Assembly (NCBI RefSeq): GCF_033115175.1 | Contig: NC_084838.1 | Span: 67,424,468 to 67,488,467, forward strand | Origin: Lepus europaeus | Lineage: Eukaryota; Chordata; Mammalia; Lagomorpha; Leporidae | Direction of reading: 5' to 3' | Length of the DNA: 64,000 bases | Part shown: piece after piece, positions 33,533 to 43,800 of the stretch | How the letters are laid out: every line of letters begins with the position of its first letter | How positions within the stretch are numbered: position 1 is the stretch's first letter | The notes under the pieces: generated by a model | Told to the model about the DNA's origin: nothing | The model's database searches: none | Seen by the model: only the letters and a program-made list of their open reading frames with translations | Made by a program: the position numbers and the translations under genes

Positions 33533-34180
33533 GGCATTGGACCTAGTTGTTAAGACATCTGTATTCTGAGGCTGGCACTGTGGCATAACAGGTTAAGCCT
33601 CTGCCTTCAGTGCCAGCATCCCACATGGGTGCTGGTTCAAGTCCTGGCTGCTCCACTTTTGATCCAGCTCCCTGCTAATGGCCTTGAAAAGCAGTGGAGG
33701 ATGGTCCAAGCACTTGGGTTCTTGCACCCATGTGGGAGACCCAAAGAAAGCCCCTGGCTCATGGCATAGGCCTGGCTCAGCTCCAGCCACTGCAGCCATT
33801 TGGGGAGTGAATCAGCAGATGGAAGACATCTGTCTCTCCATCTCTCTCTCTCAAGCTCAGTTGCTCACTCTTTTTCAAATAAAATAAATTATTAGCTGGG
33901 ACATAAGAGAGCTTGCATTCCATATAAGAATGCTGGGTTCAACACCCTGTTCAGACTCCTGGCTCCAGCTTCCTATTAATGCAGAACGTGGGAGAAGTGG
34001 TAGTGGCTCAACCGATTGGTTTCCTGCCACCCACATGGGAGACTGGATTGAGTTCCTGGTTCCCAGTTCTAGCCTTAGCTCAACCCAAGCCATTGCAGAC
34101 ATCTGATGAGAAAATCAGAAACTGGCATGTCACCACATCCGTTTCTCCCTCTTTCTATCCACCTATAAAATAAAAATATA
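33533..34180 (+). mobile_element. Older C SINE copy, interrupted by another C SINE
   Basis: The left part 'cattggacctagttgttaag' and the right part 'attccatataagaatgctgg' to 'ctataaaataaaaatataac' belong to one plus-strand SINE with the 'cctagtggttaag' head. Between them lie the SINE at 33569-33888 and a foreign 28-bp patch (33889-33916). Confidence 0.75.
33569..33888 (+). mobile_element. C SINE inside an older C SINE
   Basis: The head is 'aggctggcactgtggcataa', with B-box region 'ggttcaagtcctg', body 'ccaagcacttgggttcttgc' and tail 'tttttcaaataaaataaa'. No matching target duplication is seen at the right end, where the 28-bp patch is found instead. Confidence 0.88.
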
Positions 34181-34597
34181 ACAAAAACTATCTAATTATG
34201 ATGGCCTTGAAACTAAATTACTAGAAGCAAATGCAGATGAAACTAATGTTGGAGTAGGATGGACAAGGAGTTGGTGGTTTCAAAATGACAAAGATTTGAA
34301 TGTTAAACTGTAACTTGTCTGGACCTAAGATGCCTCCTACATCCAAGATAATAATAAGAAAAGAAAAGTCACAATAGCAATCTGAACATGAGCATATGGG
34401 CAGGAAACGAATAATCAGAACTCTCAAGCCTAATCCTTGAGATCATAGAGGCCCAGAGCAGATGGGTGTCACCTGTAGGCATTCTAAACCTAGTTAGGAT
34501 TGTACAGTTGAAGATGGGGAACTCAGTGTGTTCACCAATTTAGACCATTGAACTGGTATGAAAATTAAAACTTGACAAAACATAAAGACAATTGTGA

Positions 34598-34920
34598 GGG
34601 GCTGGGTTAGTGGCGCAGTGGGTTAAAGACACTGTCCATGGTGTAGCATCCCTTATGGGCACCAATTCGAGTCCTGGCTGCCCTGCTTCTGATCCAGCTC
34701 CCTGCTAGTGTTCCTGGGAAGGCAGAGGAGGATGGCTCAAATGCTTGGGCCCCTGCACTCATGTGGGAGACCTGGAGGAGGATCCTGACTCCTGGCTTTG
34801 GCCTGGCCCAGCCCTGGTTGTTGCAACCATTTTGGGAGTAAACCAGTAGATGGCAGATCTCTTTCTCTCTCTCTCTGTAACTCTGCCTTTCAAATAAATA
34901 AACAAATCTTCAAACAAAAA
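34598..34920 (+). mobile_element. C SINE, moderately diverged
   Basis: The head is 'ggggctgggttagtggcgca', with body 'aatgcttgggcccctgcact' and tail 'ctttcaaataaataaacaaa'. Flanks share aaagacaat, an aged target duplication. Confidence 0.92.
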
Positions 34921-35749
34921 AGACAATCATAATTATAAATGTTATTTGTATGATATGCAAATATATATGACAAAATACTATGAATCTGAAAGATAACTGG
35001 GAGTTCTGTTTGTTTTCCTTGTAAAGGTAAAATCCATTGGGAAACACAAGCATCTGTTTCACTTTTCCCTTATGTGGGTTACACTTCTGTGAAAATTCGT
35101 TAAACACTGCTGTCAAGAAGAGTAGGGGTATTGTACAGCTGTTCAAAGTCCCAGGCCTAGATAGACTGCAAAAGTCATCAAATCATGTTCAGCCATAACA
35201 AAGTCAGAATAAATGTTGGGCATCAACACTTATTGCCATTTTGACTTAATTTAAATAGATTACAAAAAAAAAAAACTAAGTTTAAGTGCAAAAAGGAAGC
35301 CAAAATCAGTGGAATAAATTTGCAAATTAAGACTTATGTGTTCTAATTGTGCTCCTTGTATGAAATTTTGAGCATCACTTCCCTTTAGTTTCTCATCCAT
35401 AAAACAGAACAGGCAATCTCTCAGGCCAAACTATTTTTCAAGGATTCTGTGATGATTAAGGAGTAAAATGTAAGGTACTCAGTGAATAGAAAGCCCTGGA
35501 AGATGCTAAAAAATATTCTTTTAAGTCATGAAATTGTGTTTGTTTTTAGCAAACTTCAAACTGATAGAACATACTGTTCGTTTTATCTGTTTCTGAAAGG
35601 GAGTAAACATGTGGTGATTACACAAAGAAACACATGAATTTCTATGTATAATAGCAGAAACTTGCCACTTAGAGGTTTTTCCCACGAACTATTTTTTTTT
35701 TTTTAACTTTTGGGGTGGGTGAGATTTAGATTACTCTCTTCTTGCTGTA
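34921..35749. other. Unique sequence, nothing recognised
   Basis: AT-rich DNA with short A and T runs (35266-35276, 35692-35704). No repeat family or exon recognised. Confidence 0.4.
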
Positions 35750-36130
35750 GCACGCAGAGAAAGAGTGATTCTTTGTAACTCAACATTATCCCACCAACAG
35801 ACACACTGCCCCTGTCCCCCCGGAGTCACAACACCATTCTCCTGGTTGCTGTGACCTTATTGCGTGCTTTTTGAATTTGGGTAACAGGCCAAGGTCAAAA
35901 GTATAATTGGGAGACTTAACGGTTATAAAACGAGCTAGGTTCAGAGTTCCTCAAAGATTGGTGCAAAGTTTTTTAGTACTGAAAGAAGTACAGACACAAT
36001 ACGAAACAAGACGCAACTTTCAAAAGAAAAAATCAGAGTCCTGCTTAGGGCAGGTCATCTAAGCTGTGCTTTCTGACTGCCCAGGAACTTCCACTACCCC
36101 AACTGTTTCAGATTAGACCCGTTCCAGAGA
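35750..36130 (+). promoter_or_regulatory. Promoter-like stretch with a TATA box (candidate)
   Basis: It is a TE-free stretch. It holds a nuclear-receptor-like tgaccttattgcgtg (35860-35874), a half site ccaaggtcaaaag (35889-35901), the TATA-like ttataaaacg (35924-35933) and, ~30 bp later, 'ggttcagagttcctcaaaga' with a DR1-like ggtgcaaagtt (35960-35970). CpGs are scattered through it (ccccggagtc, ttgcgtgc, taacggtt, aaacgagc, atacgaaac). The first ATG after it (36130) opens a frame that soon runs into a SINE. These are motif matches by eye only; no transcript supports them. Confidence 0.25.
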
Positions 36131-36196
36131 TGGCTAGAAACAGGCAGGACTGCCATGCCTCTCCCGCTGCTTGCCTTCACTTTGTTGTGCTTCTAA

Positions 36197-36478
36197 AATT
36201 TCTATTTATTTGTTTCTGCTTTTTTGAAAGACAGAGAGACAGACAGAAAGAGAAAGGAGAGAGAGCTTCCATTCAAAGCTTCACTGCCCAATTGCTTACA
36301 ACAGCAAGGAGTGGGCCATGCTGAAGCCGGGAACTAGGAACTCCATCCTGGCCTCTACCTGGGTGGCAGGACCCAAATACTTGGGCCATCATCTGCTGCC
36401 TCCCAGGCGCCTTAGCAAGAAGCTGGATGAGGAGTGGAGTAGCCAGGATTCAAACCAGGCTCTTAAACAACAGGACTT
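36197..36478 (-). mobile_element. C SINE, older copy, reverse orientation
   Basis: 'ctatttatttgtttctgctt', 'gaaagacagagagacagaca', 'cctctacctgggtggcagga' and 'gccaggattcaaaccaggct' read in order. The head is truncated or worn. Confidence 0.85.
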
Positions 36479-36649
36479 GCCTCCATTTGGACTTCTGATT
36501 GCCTTTCTGCCTCATTTGTTTCCTGTGGAAAATGTGGATAGTAGACATGTAATCCCCTAACAACCTGATAGTGACGACTTTGAAACCAACTGAGACAATA
36601 AGCATGAAAATATTTTTAAAACAGGAAATACTGGAAATATGGTAGTTGA

Positions 36650-36824
36650 ATTTTTTAAAGATTTATTTATTTGAAAGGCAGAATTATAGAGAGGCAGAGG
36701 CAGGGAGACAGAGAGAGAGAGAGGTCTTCCATCCACTGGTTCACTCCTCAGATGGTTGCAATGGCTGGAGCTGGACACATCCGAAGCCAGGAGCCTGGTG
36801 CTTCTTCCAGGTCTCCCACGTGTG
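36650..36824 (-). mobile_element. C SINE, 5'-truncated, reverse orientation
   Basis: The tail complement is 'tttttaaagatttatttatt', followed by 'ggtcttccatccactggttc'. It stops after 'cttcttccaggtctcccacg', so roughly the 5' half is absent. Confidence 0.92.
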
Positions 36825-37349
36825 TACATACTTTGTGTATAAAATAAACCCTGAGCTATTTGGCTCTTGTTTCCTTCACATCAAAATAATATTTGATTGT
36901 AAGAAATGCTCAAAAATGTTATTTTAAAAACGATTCATATATTATTATCACTGAAAAGCTGCTTCCTCTGTGCATGGGAGAGGTAGGGAGGATATAGCAC
37001 TCTGTGTTTTTCTACTGTAAGATTTCTGCTGTTTGCCATTTTTTGTCTATCTGGGACTTTCTAATCCTTCTATATCATTCACCCAAGTTTTCTTTATAAA
37101 ACTATCTCTACCTTTCCCATTTGCCATAACTTCATTGGAGTTGACCACATCCTAGCTTCAAGGTGGGCACGTGGCCTTGGCCTGCTTTTGTTTTTGCAAG
37201 TATATGTACAATACAGTTCAGGGCCAGGATTTTATGGAACTTCTAGGGAGAAGGATTTTCTATGAGAGAGACCTAAGAAGATGATAATTCATACAGCTAT
37301 ATGATGTGAATGATCAAATCAGAGTAGTTATCATCTATATTTCTTTAAG
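36825..37349. other. Unique sequence, nothing recognised
   Basis: Mixed DNA without a repeat or exon that I can support. Confidence 0.35.
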
Positions 37350-37640
37350 TTTTTTTTTTAAATTTTTATTAACCTACACATATTTCTGAGATAGAATTAA
37401 CCTAAATATATTTCTGGGATGCAATGTGATATTTCAATATATATGTACTATGTGTACTGATCAAATTAGGGTGATCAACATTTCTATTTTCTTACTATTT
37501 TTTGTGTTTAAAGCCTTGAAGCTCCTCTATTCAAGTTATTCATAGTACATATAATAGGTTATTGTGAACTGCAGTCACTGGTCCACATTATAGAACACTG
37601 GAATTTATTCCCTCCATGTAACTGTGATTGGGGACTCAAG
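37350..37640 (-). mobile_element. L1M 3' UTR fragment, reverse orientation
   Basis: 'tttttattaacctacacata', 'gatgcaatgtgatatttcaa', 'gtactgatcaaattagggtg' and 'catagtacatataataggtt' match the complement of an L1M 3' UTR. Confidence 0.65.
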
Positions 37641-37960
37641 CTATAGTTTCATCAGTGAGTGAATGGATAAATAAAATGCAATACACATATGCACACACAC
37701 ACAAATGGAATCATTCAGCTGCAAAAAGATTTATATCCTATCATTTACAGAAAAATGGATGGAATTGGAGGAAATTTTGTTAAGTGAAGGAAGTCAGACA
37801 CAGAAAGACAAATACCATGCGTTGTCTCTCCTACGTTGAAGTTAAAAAGAAAAGGAGGGGGCAAAGGTTTATCTGAATGTAGAATATTGATTACCAAAGG
37901 CTAGGAAGTGGAGGGGGAGAGGGTTAGGAGGAGGCTGGATAAGGCATTCTGGACCGTTTT
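37641..37960 (+). mobile_element. L1M fragment, plus orientation
   Basis: 'gaatggataaataaaatgca', 'aaatggatggaattggagga' and 'ttaagtgaaggaagtcagac' through 'ccaaaggctaggaagtggag' match the 3' part of L1. It abuts an opposite-strand fragment, so two L1s or a rearranged one are present. A short CA run lies at about 37692-37703. Confidence 0.7.
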
Positions 37961-39017
37961 GATCTGTGAGCAAATAATTCCCTTTTTGACTTAGCCAATT
38001 TGAGCTTACATTTTTTGTTTGGTTGTTGTTGTGGTCTTATACCCAAAAGAATTGTGAGTAAAACAACTTTATCACGTTTTTGACATAATTGTTAGAAATC
38101 TGTCAACTCTCTGAGACTGAAGACTGTAAGGATGATGGGGAAAATCATATTTGTCTTTTGAATTTTATATTCCCAGTACCTAGCATGGCACTTGCCAGAA
38201 AGTAGTGGCTTGTTATATATTAGATGAATAAAATTTAAAAACACAGAATAGACTGTCTATATCTGAGGAGCTTTTTATTTCAAAATTCATTTTATTATCT
38301 GGAATATAACTGATTATTGTCATTGATTTCCAGGAATATTGTAGGCTGAGTAGAAAAAAAAAATGTTTGAGGGGGATCTTGTTTCCAAAATATATGTAAT
38401 TCATTCTCCCTTTTACCACTGCTAACCACTTTGCAACTGCTTTCTGTCATACAGAATCCTTAATAAATTTCAAAATCTCAACATTTCCTAGCAGTTGATA
38501 CTTTTGAATATAATTTCCATTATAAAGAAGATTAGAGAAATTGCAGAGTGTATACTTTTCCCCTTTTTGACATGGTTAACATTCTTCTTTTCTTTAGGTT
38601 ACAATCTGGGAATTCTCAACTATGCTAAAGCTTTAATTGGTCTGCAGTGTTTGCATGAGCCTCTCTATACATTCCTTACCCTACCCAACCAAGGTCTACC
38701 CAGCTGAACACATGCCTTAGACTAATTTTCATCTCTCTGCAGCAATTAACATTTATTCACAGAAATTTACATAAAATGCCCTAATTTGCCCAATACACCT
38801 GTCAGAAAACAAAGTTTTTGATTTTGTAACTATTCATTTATTCACTCACATCCCCACAAGTCCATCTTAATTCATATTTGATCCAGAGAAAGAACAGCGA
38901 TAAAAAGTTTAGAGTACAATAGATGGAATGTACAAAATTTCAATTTCAAGGAGATTTTTCAAAGATTAGTCATTCCAAGGACTCATCACCTTGGTTATTA
39001 ATTAAAAATTGGCGTTC
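37961..39017. other. Unique sequence, nothing recognised
   Basis: AT-rich DNA. The 70-codon frame at 38495-38707 and the 68-codon frame at 38213-38419 (minus) show no recognised similarity. Confidence 0.4.
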
Positions 39018-39331
39018 AGGTTAGGCCTTTGGTGTAGCAGCTATTTGCCACTGGAACCCCTGCATCATATCAGAGTGCTTAGCTTCAAGTCCCAGCTTAG
39101 CCCCCAGCTCCAGTTTTGCACGAATGCACCCCATGAAAGGCATTGCTCGAGCAGTTGGTCCCTGCCACCCAAATAGGAGACCCAAATTGAGCTCACAGCT
39201 CCTGGCTGCAGCCTGCTCAGCCCCAGCTTTTGTAGGCATCTGAGGACTACACTAGCAGATAGGAGACCTATCTATCCTTCTGTCTCTCTGTCACTCTACC
39301 TTTCAAAATAAATAAATAAATGATTAAAAAG
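39018..39331 (+). mobile_element. C SINE-related copy, older
   Basis: The head is 'ttaggcctttggtgtagcag', with body 'ttgctcgagcagttggtccc' and tail 'ctttcaaaataaataaataa'. It is distinctly diverged from the young copies. Confidence 0.8.
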
Positions 39332-39459
39332 ATCGAAATCCCAATCATAGGGTATGGTTAGAAGAGGCAAAGAAATGAATGAGGTGACTCATTACAGACA
39401 TTATTCTCGCATGTCATAATAAAATGGTTTTTGGTTCTTGTTGATATACTGAGCTTTAT

Positions 39460-39800
39460 TGTTTAGAAACTCAGTGGAGGTATTCAACAGGTACATACTT
39501 AAAAAGCTTGATTACCGTATCGATCACTGTAGCTATTTCGGCTTAGTCGTGAAAGCTATGCATTTCTTTCTTTATTAACTCTAATCAGCATTCATTCTAA
39601 GTGCTGTTACACTGCCTTGTAAACAATATTGTTTTGCAACCTTAAAGTCAGTAATTCCATAGAAATTAAATTGGGTTTACAGTAAATCCATGATTACCAT
39701 ATAATCTGCAGAGTCTAAATAACGATGTACTTAGCTGTAGAATTGCATGTAAAACACAGAGTGATGATTACATGGCTATTTGGGGCCTAGGAAAGAAAGG
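39460..39800. promoter_or_regulatory. Candidate conserved non-coding element
   Basis: It lies in a TE-free gap (39332-40221). CpGs cluster near 39514-39551 (accgtatcgatc, ttcggctt, gtcgtg), which is unusual in AT-rich neutral DNA. A forkhead-type tgtaaaca (39618-39625) overlaps the palindrome aacaatattgtt (39622-39633), and homeodomain-like attaactctaatc is at 39573-39585. No coding frame. The function is inferred from motifs only. Confidence 0.25.
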
Positions 39801-40296
39801 GACACCAAATGTTTTGATGGTTGAAGAGCTGCAAAATCTTTTTGTTTTCAATGTCTCATTTTAATTATGATTCTCAAACATCTTGGTATTACTCTAGCTG
39901 CCTTAGAAATGGCCTTGAAATCTACTACTAAATCTATGCCTTACATCATAGATAGAGAGTTTAATAAAATAAGACTTGTTAAAAATAGAAAATCCATCTG
40001 ATTTAAAGTGACAGGGAAAATTAAGCTTGCCTTTAGCAAGTAATCTATCTCTGTCTTAAGAGGGTCTTTCATGATAGCACTGACTTTAGTTTTATGTTGT
40101 GTTTCTGGACAAAAGAACTTGTCAAATAAACCTTTTACCCATGGGCACTGACCTTCCAGTTTATCTCACGGTCTCAGGTACTGCTTGACTTTTCTTAATT
40201 AATTTTAGTTGAACTGATTGTCCTATCCTGTTTTCTGTTTCTATAACTGAATACCTGAGACTTTATAATTTATAAAGAAAAGAAATTTATTTGGTG

Positions 40297-40550
40297 GGGC
40301 CCGCACCGTGGTGCACCAGGTTAATCCTCCACCTGCGGTGCTGGCATCCCATTTGGGCACCAGGTTCTAGTCCTGGTTGCTCCTCTTCCAGTCCAGCTCT
40401 CTGCTGTAGCCCAGGAAGGCAGTGGAGGATGGCCCAAGTGCTTGGGCCCCTACACCCACATAGGAGACCAGGAGGAAGCACCTGGCTCCTGGCTTTGGAT
40501 CAGTGTAGCTCCGGCCGAAGCGGCCATTTTGGGGGTGAACCAACGGAAGG
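40297..40550 (+). mobile_element. C SINE without tail, joined to L1
   Basis: The head is 'ggggcccgcaccgtggtgca' and the body runs to 'gtgaaccaacggaaggaa'. There it stops before the pyrimidine tract and poly(A), and the next bases belong to a reverse L1. Loss of a SINE 3' end needs a deletion or recombination after insertion, or template switching. Confidence 0.88.
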
Positions 40551-40771
40551 AACCAACTCGAATGTTTTGGTGTTGTTGGGTTTCTTGAGCTCCTCGTATA
40601 GTCTGGATATTAATCCATTATTAGATTCATAGTTTGCATATATTTTCCCCCACTATGTAGTTGCCTCTTCACTGTGTGTTACCTTTGCTATGCAGAAGCC
40701 TCTTTGATGTAATCAAATTTGATGTAATCAAATTAATTTCCTGTGCTTCTGGAATCTCTCTTCTTTTTCTT
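40551..40771 (-). mobile_element. L1 ORF2 fragment, reverse orientation
   Basis: 'ttgggtttcttgagctcctc', 'gtctggatattaatccatta' and 'ctatgcagaagcctctttga' are the complement of an L1 ORF2 segment. It contains a small tandem duplication of 'ttgatgtaatcaaa' (about 40705-40734). Confidence 0.75.
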
Positions 40772-41015
40772 ATTTTAATCTTCTATCTTTTTGAGAGGGA
40801 GAGCAAGAGACAGAGAAAGAGAAAAAAAATCCTATCTTTTGGTTCATTTCCCAAGTTCCACAACAGATGGAATTGAGCAAGGAACTCAATCCATGTCTCC
40901 CACATGGGTGGTAGGGACCCAAGTACTTGAGCCATCAACTACTGTCTCTCAGGGTATGCATTAGCAGGAAGCTGGAATTGAGAACAGAGCTGTGACTTGA
41001 ACCCAGGTACCGCAA
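40772..41015 (-). mobile_element. C SINE-related copy, older, reverse orientation
   Basis: 'ttttaatcttctatcttttt', 'gagagggagagcaagagaca', 'caatccatgtctcccacatg' and 'tgacttgaacccaggtaccg' read in order. Head worn. Confidence 0.8.
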
Positions 41016-41249
41016 TTCCTTCTTAGAAAGCCACTTATGCCATTATAACCTCCCCTGACCATGATCTTATCTAATCCTAACTCCTCCCAAATCACCAGCT
41101 CCAAATACTGTTCATGTATGACTTTGAGGATTACATTTCTAAGCTGAGAATTCTGGAGGACACTAGAATTATGGCACCAATGCATGTTACTCTCCTAACA
41201 CAGTCTAAACTCTTTAGTACTTGTTAAATTTTTGAGTCAGAGCTACCCA

Positions 41250-41365
41250 CAAATCTATCTACAGAGGTGATATGATTACAAAACCATATAATTGCTCCAT
41301 GGCAAAGTCAAACCTAAAACTCATGAGTCCTATTTCTTAATCCAATCCTTTTTGCCATGCTAGAC
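41250..41365 (+). repeat. MIR-like remnant
   Basis: 'ctccatggcaaagtcaaacc', 'taaaactcatgagtcctatt' and 'ccttttttgccatgctagac' resemble the MIR tail end. Weak. Confidence 0.4.
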
Positions 41366-42194
41366 CCTACAGAGAAACCGAACATGAGTTAGATGCAATC
41401 CCACTTATCCAAAAACTTAATATATAGAAGAGAATATGAGACAACAAGAAAATGCAAGATATCACTGTAATTGAATAGCAAGGAAGCTAACCCGGAAGTG
41501 GCATTGTGTAGTGATACCAAACACAGAAATTGGGGTTTCAACAATCTTCAGCTGATGTTAAACTCCATTTCTTCAGTAAGATACAGGATACATCTAAATA
41601 CCATTTTATTTTCTGTAAAATTAATAGGTAGTCATATTGTAAGCATAAAATGTGGCCATCTATATAAGTTCCCATTCAGTATGGGAAGAACTCAGTGAAT
41701 ATTAATTACTATGAATCGATAAAAAAAAACAGGAAGAATGTAGTAGATGGAAAGGGATTCCTTAATTAGTGCATCTGGGAAAGATTGTGACAATATGCTA
41801 TCTTTAAAGCATGAAGAAGGAAAACCATGAACATTATAAGGAAAATAAGAGGAAAGGGTAAAATCTTCAATAGGAACAGACTATACAATGATATAAAAAC
41901 AGTGAGGAGGAAGAATGAGTGCCATAGGCAGAACATGCTGTACTTACACGGTGATTTCAGATGACAGAAACAGCAATAATTATATTAACTGTAGGCTCAA
42001 TCTGGCAAGGCTGCTAGAGAAGAGGGGAGGACAAAAGTGAGTAGGTAACTTAGAACCTTGCAATAATGGCCTGGAGAAAGACTGTGGGCATGCTATGTTG
42101 GGGGACATTTGAAGTTTTTGAACAGTGGAAATGTGGCATAATTGGACATGAACTTTTGAAAAATCCTTCTGACAGTAGAGGGAAAGATGCAGTG
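41366..42194. other. Unique sequence, nothing recognised
   Basis: A-rich mixed DNA. The open frame at 41471-41698 shows no recognised similarity. Confidence 0.4.
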
Positions 42195-42760
42195 TTTCTC
42201 AATGTTCTCCAGAGAAAAATAGCCATTATCTGATAGGATGTGTGTAGATAGTTGAGAGGGAATTTCCTAGGGGAATTGGCTCATATAATTGTGGATGCTG
42301 GAAAGTCATACAATAAGCCATCTGCAAAGTGGCGAATGCAGGAAGCTGGCAGTGTAACTCAGTCCAAGTCTGAAGTACTGAGAACCAGGGGAGTTGATGA
42401 GAGAGCTCTCAGTCTGAGGTCGAAGGCAGGAGAACCTGGGACAATGCTGGTATAAATCCTGGAGTCCGAAGTCTAGAACATCTGGAATTCGGATGTCAAA
42501 GAGCAGGAAAGGATGAATGTGCCAACTGCAGAAGAGAAAAAGAACATATTTGCCTTTCCTCCACCTTTTTTTTCTATCCAAGTCCTCAGTCGATTGCACG
42601 GGGCCCACCCATTTCAAATGAGGTAGATCTGCCCTATGGAGTTCACTGATTCAATTGCCAGTCTCTTCTGGCAACCATCTTGCTGACATTGCCAGAAATA
42701 ATGCTTCAATGGCTAGTCTTTAACCCAGTCAAGTTATACCTAAACCTAAGCATCGCAGAT
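42195..42760 (-). repeat. ERVL LTR (MLT2-like), reverse orientation
   Basis: 'tgttctccagagaaaaatag', 'ggggaattggctcatataat', 'caagtcctcagtcgattgca', 'cacggggcccacccatttca' and 'gtcaagttatacctaaac' follow the order of an MLT2-type LTR read backwards. Old, non-coding, no internal region beside it. Confidence 0.65.
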
Positions 42761-42899
42761 GCCATGCCAAAGGCAGAACACTGGTAGCCAGACCAGACAA
42801 AGTCCCACCATCAAGGTTCAACTGGTGGAGACAAAGCCCTGAGCTAGGGTGGTAGCCATGTCAAATACAAGATGTAAAAGGGAGGTAAAAGAAATACAG

Positions 42900-43345
42900 T
42901 TGATTGACCTCTCAAGTCTCCCCAACAAACTGTTGCAAGCTGGGTAGCTGAAAATGACAGAAACTTACTTTGTCATAGTTCTGAGGGTAGAAGCCCAAAT
43001 TCAAGGTAAGAGCGGAGACATGCCCCCTCTGTAGGTTCTGGGGAAGAGTCTGACTCTCCTAGGTTTTGGTTTCCATCTGCAGTCCTCAGCATTCTTAGTT
43101 TACAGCTTGCATCACTACGATTTCTGCACCAAGCTTCACTGGGTTTGTTCCCTGTGATTCTGTCTCTGAGTCCAAATCTCCCTCTTCTTTCTCTTACATC
43201 ACACGAGTTGCTGGATTTGGGGCCCATGATCCAACATGATCTCATCTTTATTGATTACAGCAGCAAAGCTTATTTTCAAATCAAGTCATATTTAGAGGTA
43301 CCAGAGTTAAGGGCTTGAATGGTTCAACCTACATCATGTGGTATC
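42900..43345 (-). repeat. MLT1-type MaLR LTR, reverse orientation
   Basis: 'ttactttgtcatagttctga', 'gagcggagacatgccccctc', 'cctcttctttctcttacatc' and 'tcatatttagaggtaccaga' give the reverse MLT1 order. The 90-codon minus frame across it is a by-product. Confidence 0.55.
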
Positions 43346-43669
43346 CACAAACATGAAAGATGCTAAGACATAGGAAGCTAAGATATAGAAAGGAAACTCT
43401 TCCATCCCACTGTTTCCATAACTTTCTAGTAAAAGTAATGAAAGAAGATGTCCCTGTGGTCCCAGGTTTGGGTCAGCTGTGGTTACCGAACAGATCAGAC
43501 ATAGCCTCCTTCTGAAACCTGTCCTTCAGCTGAAGCTAAACTGATGTGGTTATTCCTGCCCAGACAGCCACCAGGGATCTCCGCTGAAGAGAGAGGCTCT
43601 CTAGCCCAGACTTAGTAGCTAGGAAAACAGGAGGCTCTGCAGCCAGTCAAAGAGAATACTAGCACAATT

Positions 43670-43800
43670 TCTTTACATATCTGTCCGGGCCTTGGTGTCC
43701 TTATCTCTAAAATAGGCATGCTGAGTTAATGTAGCAGTAAGATACTCTTATCTCTGTGCTTATAGCACTCCTAAACACTTGATAAATATGACCCAGCACC
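43670..43800 (+). repeat. MIR remnant
   Basis: 'cttggtgtccttatctctaa', 'aataggcatgctgagttaat' and 'cctaaacacttgataaatat' match the MIR core and tail. Confidence 0.55.

Larger units (their letters stand above)
40222..41180 (-). repeat. MaLR LTR, reverse orientation, split by three insertions
   Basis: The left piece (40222-40296) reads 'gtttctataactgaatacct', 'gagactttataatttataaa'. The right piece (about 41020-41180) reads 'taatcctaactcctcccaaa', 'ggattacatttctaagctga', 'gaattctggaggacac'. These are two parts of one reverse LTR. A SINE, an L1 piece and another SINE fill the gap. Confidence 0.65.
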
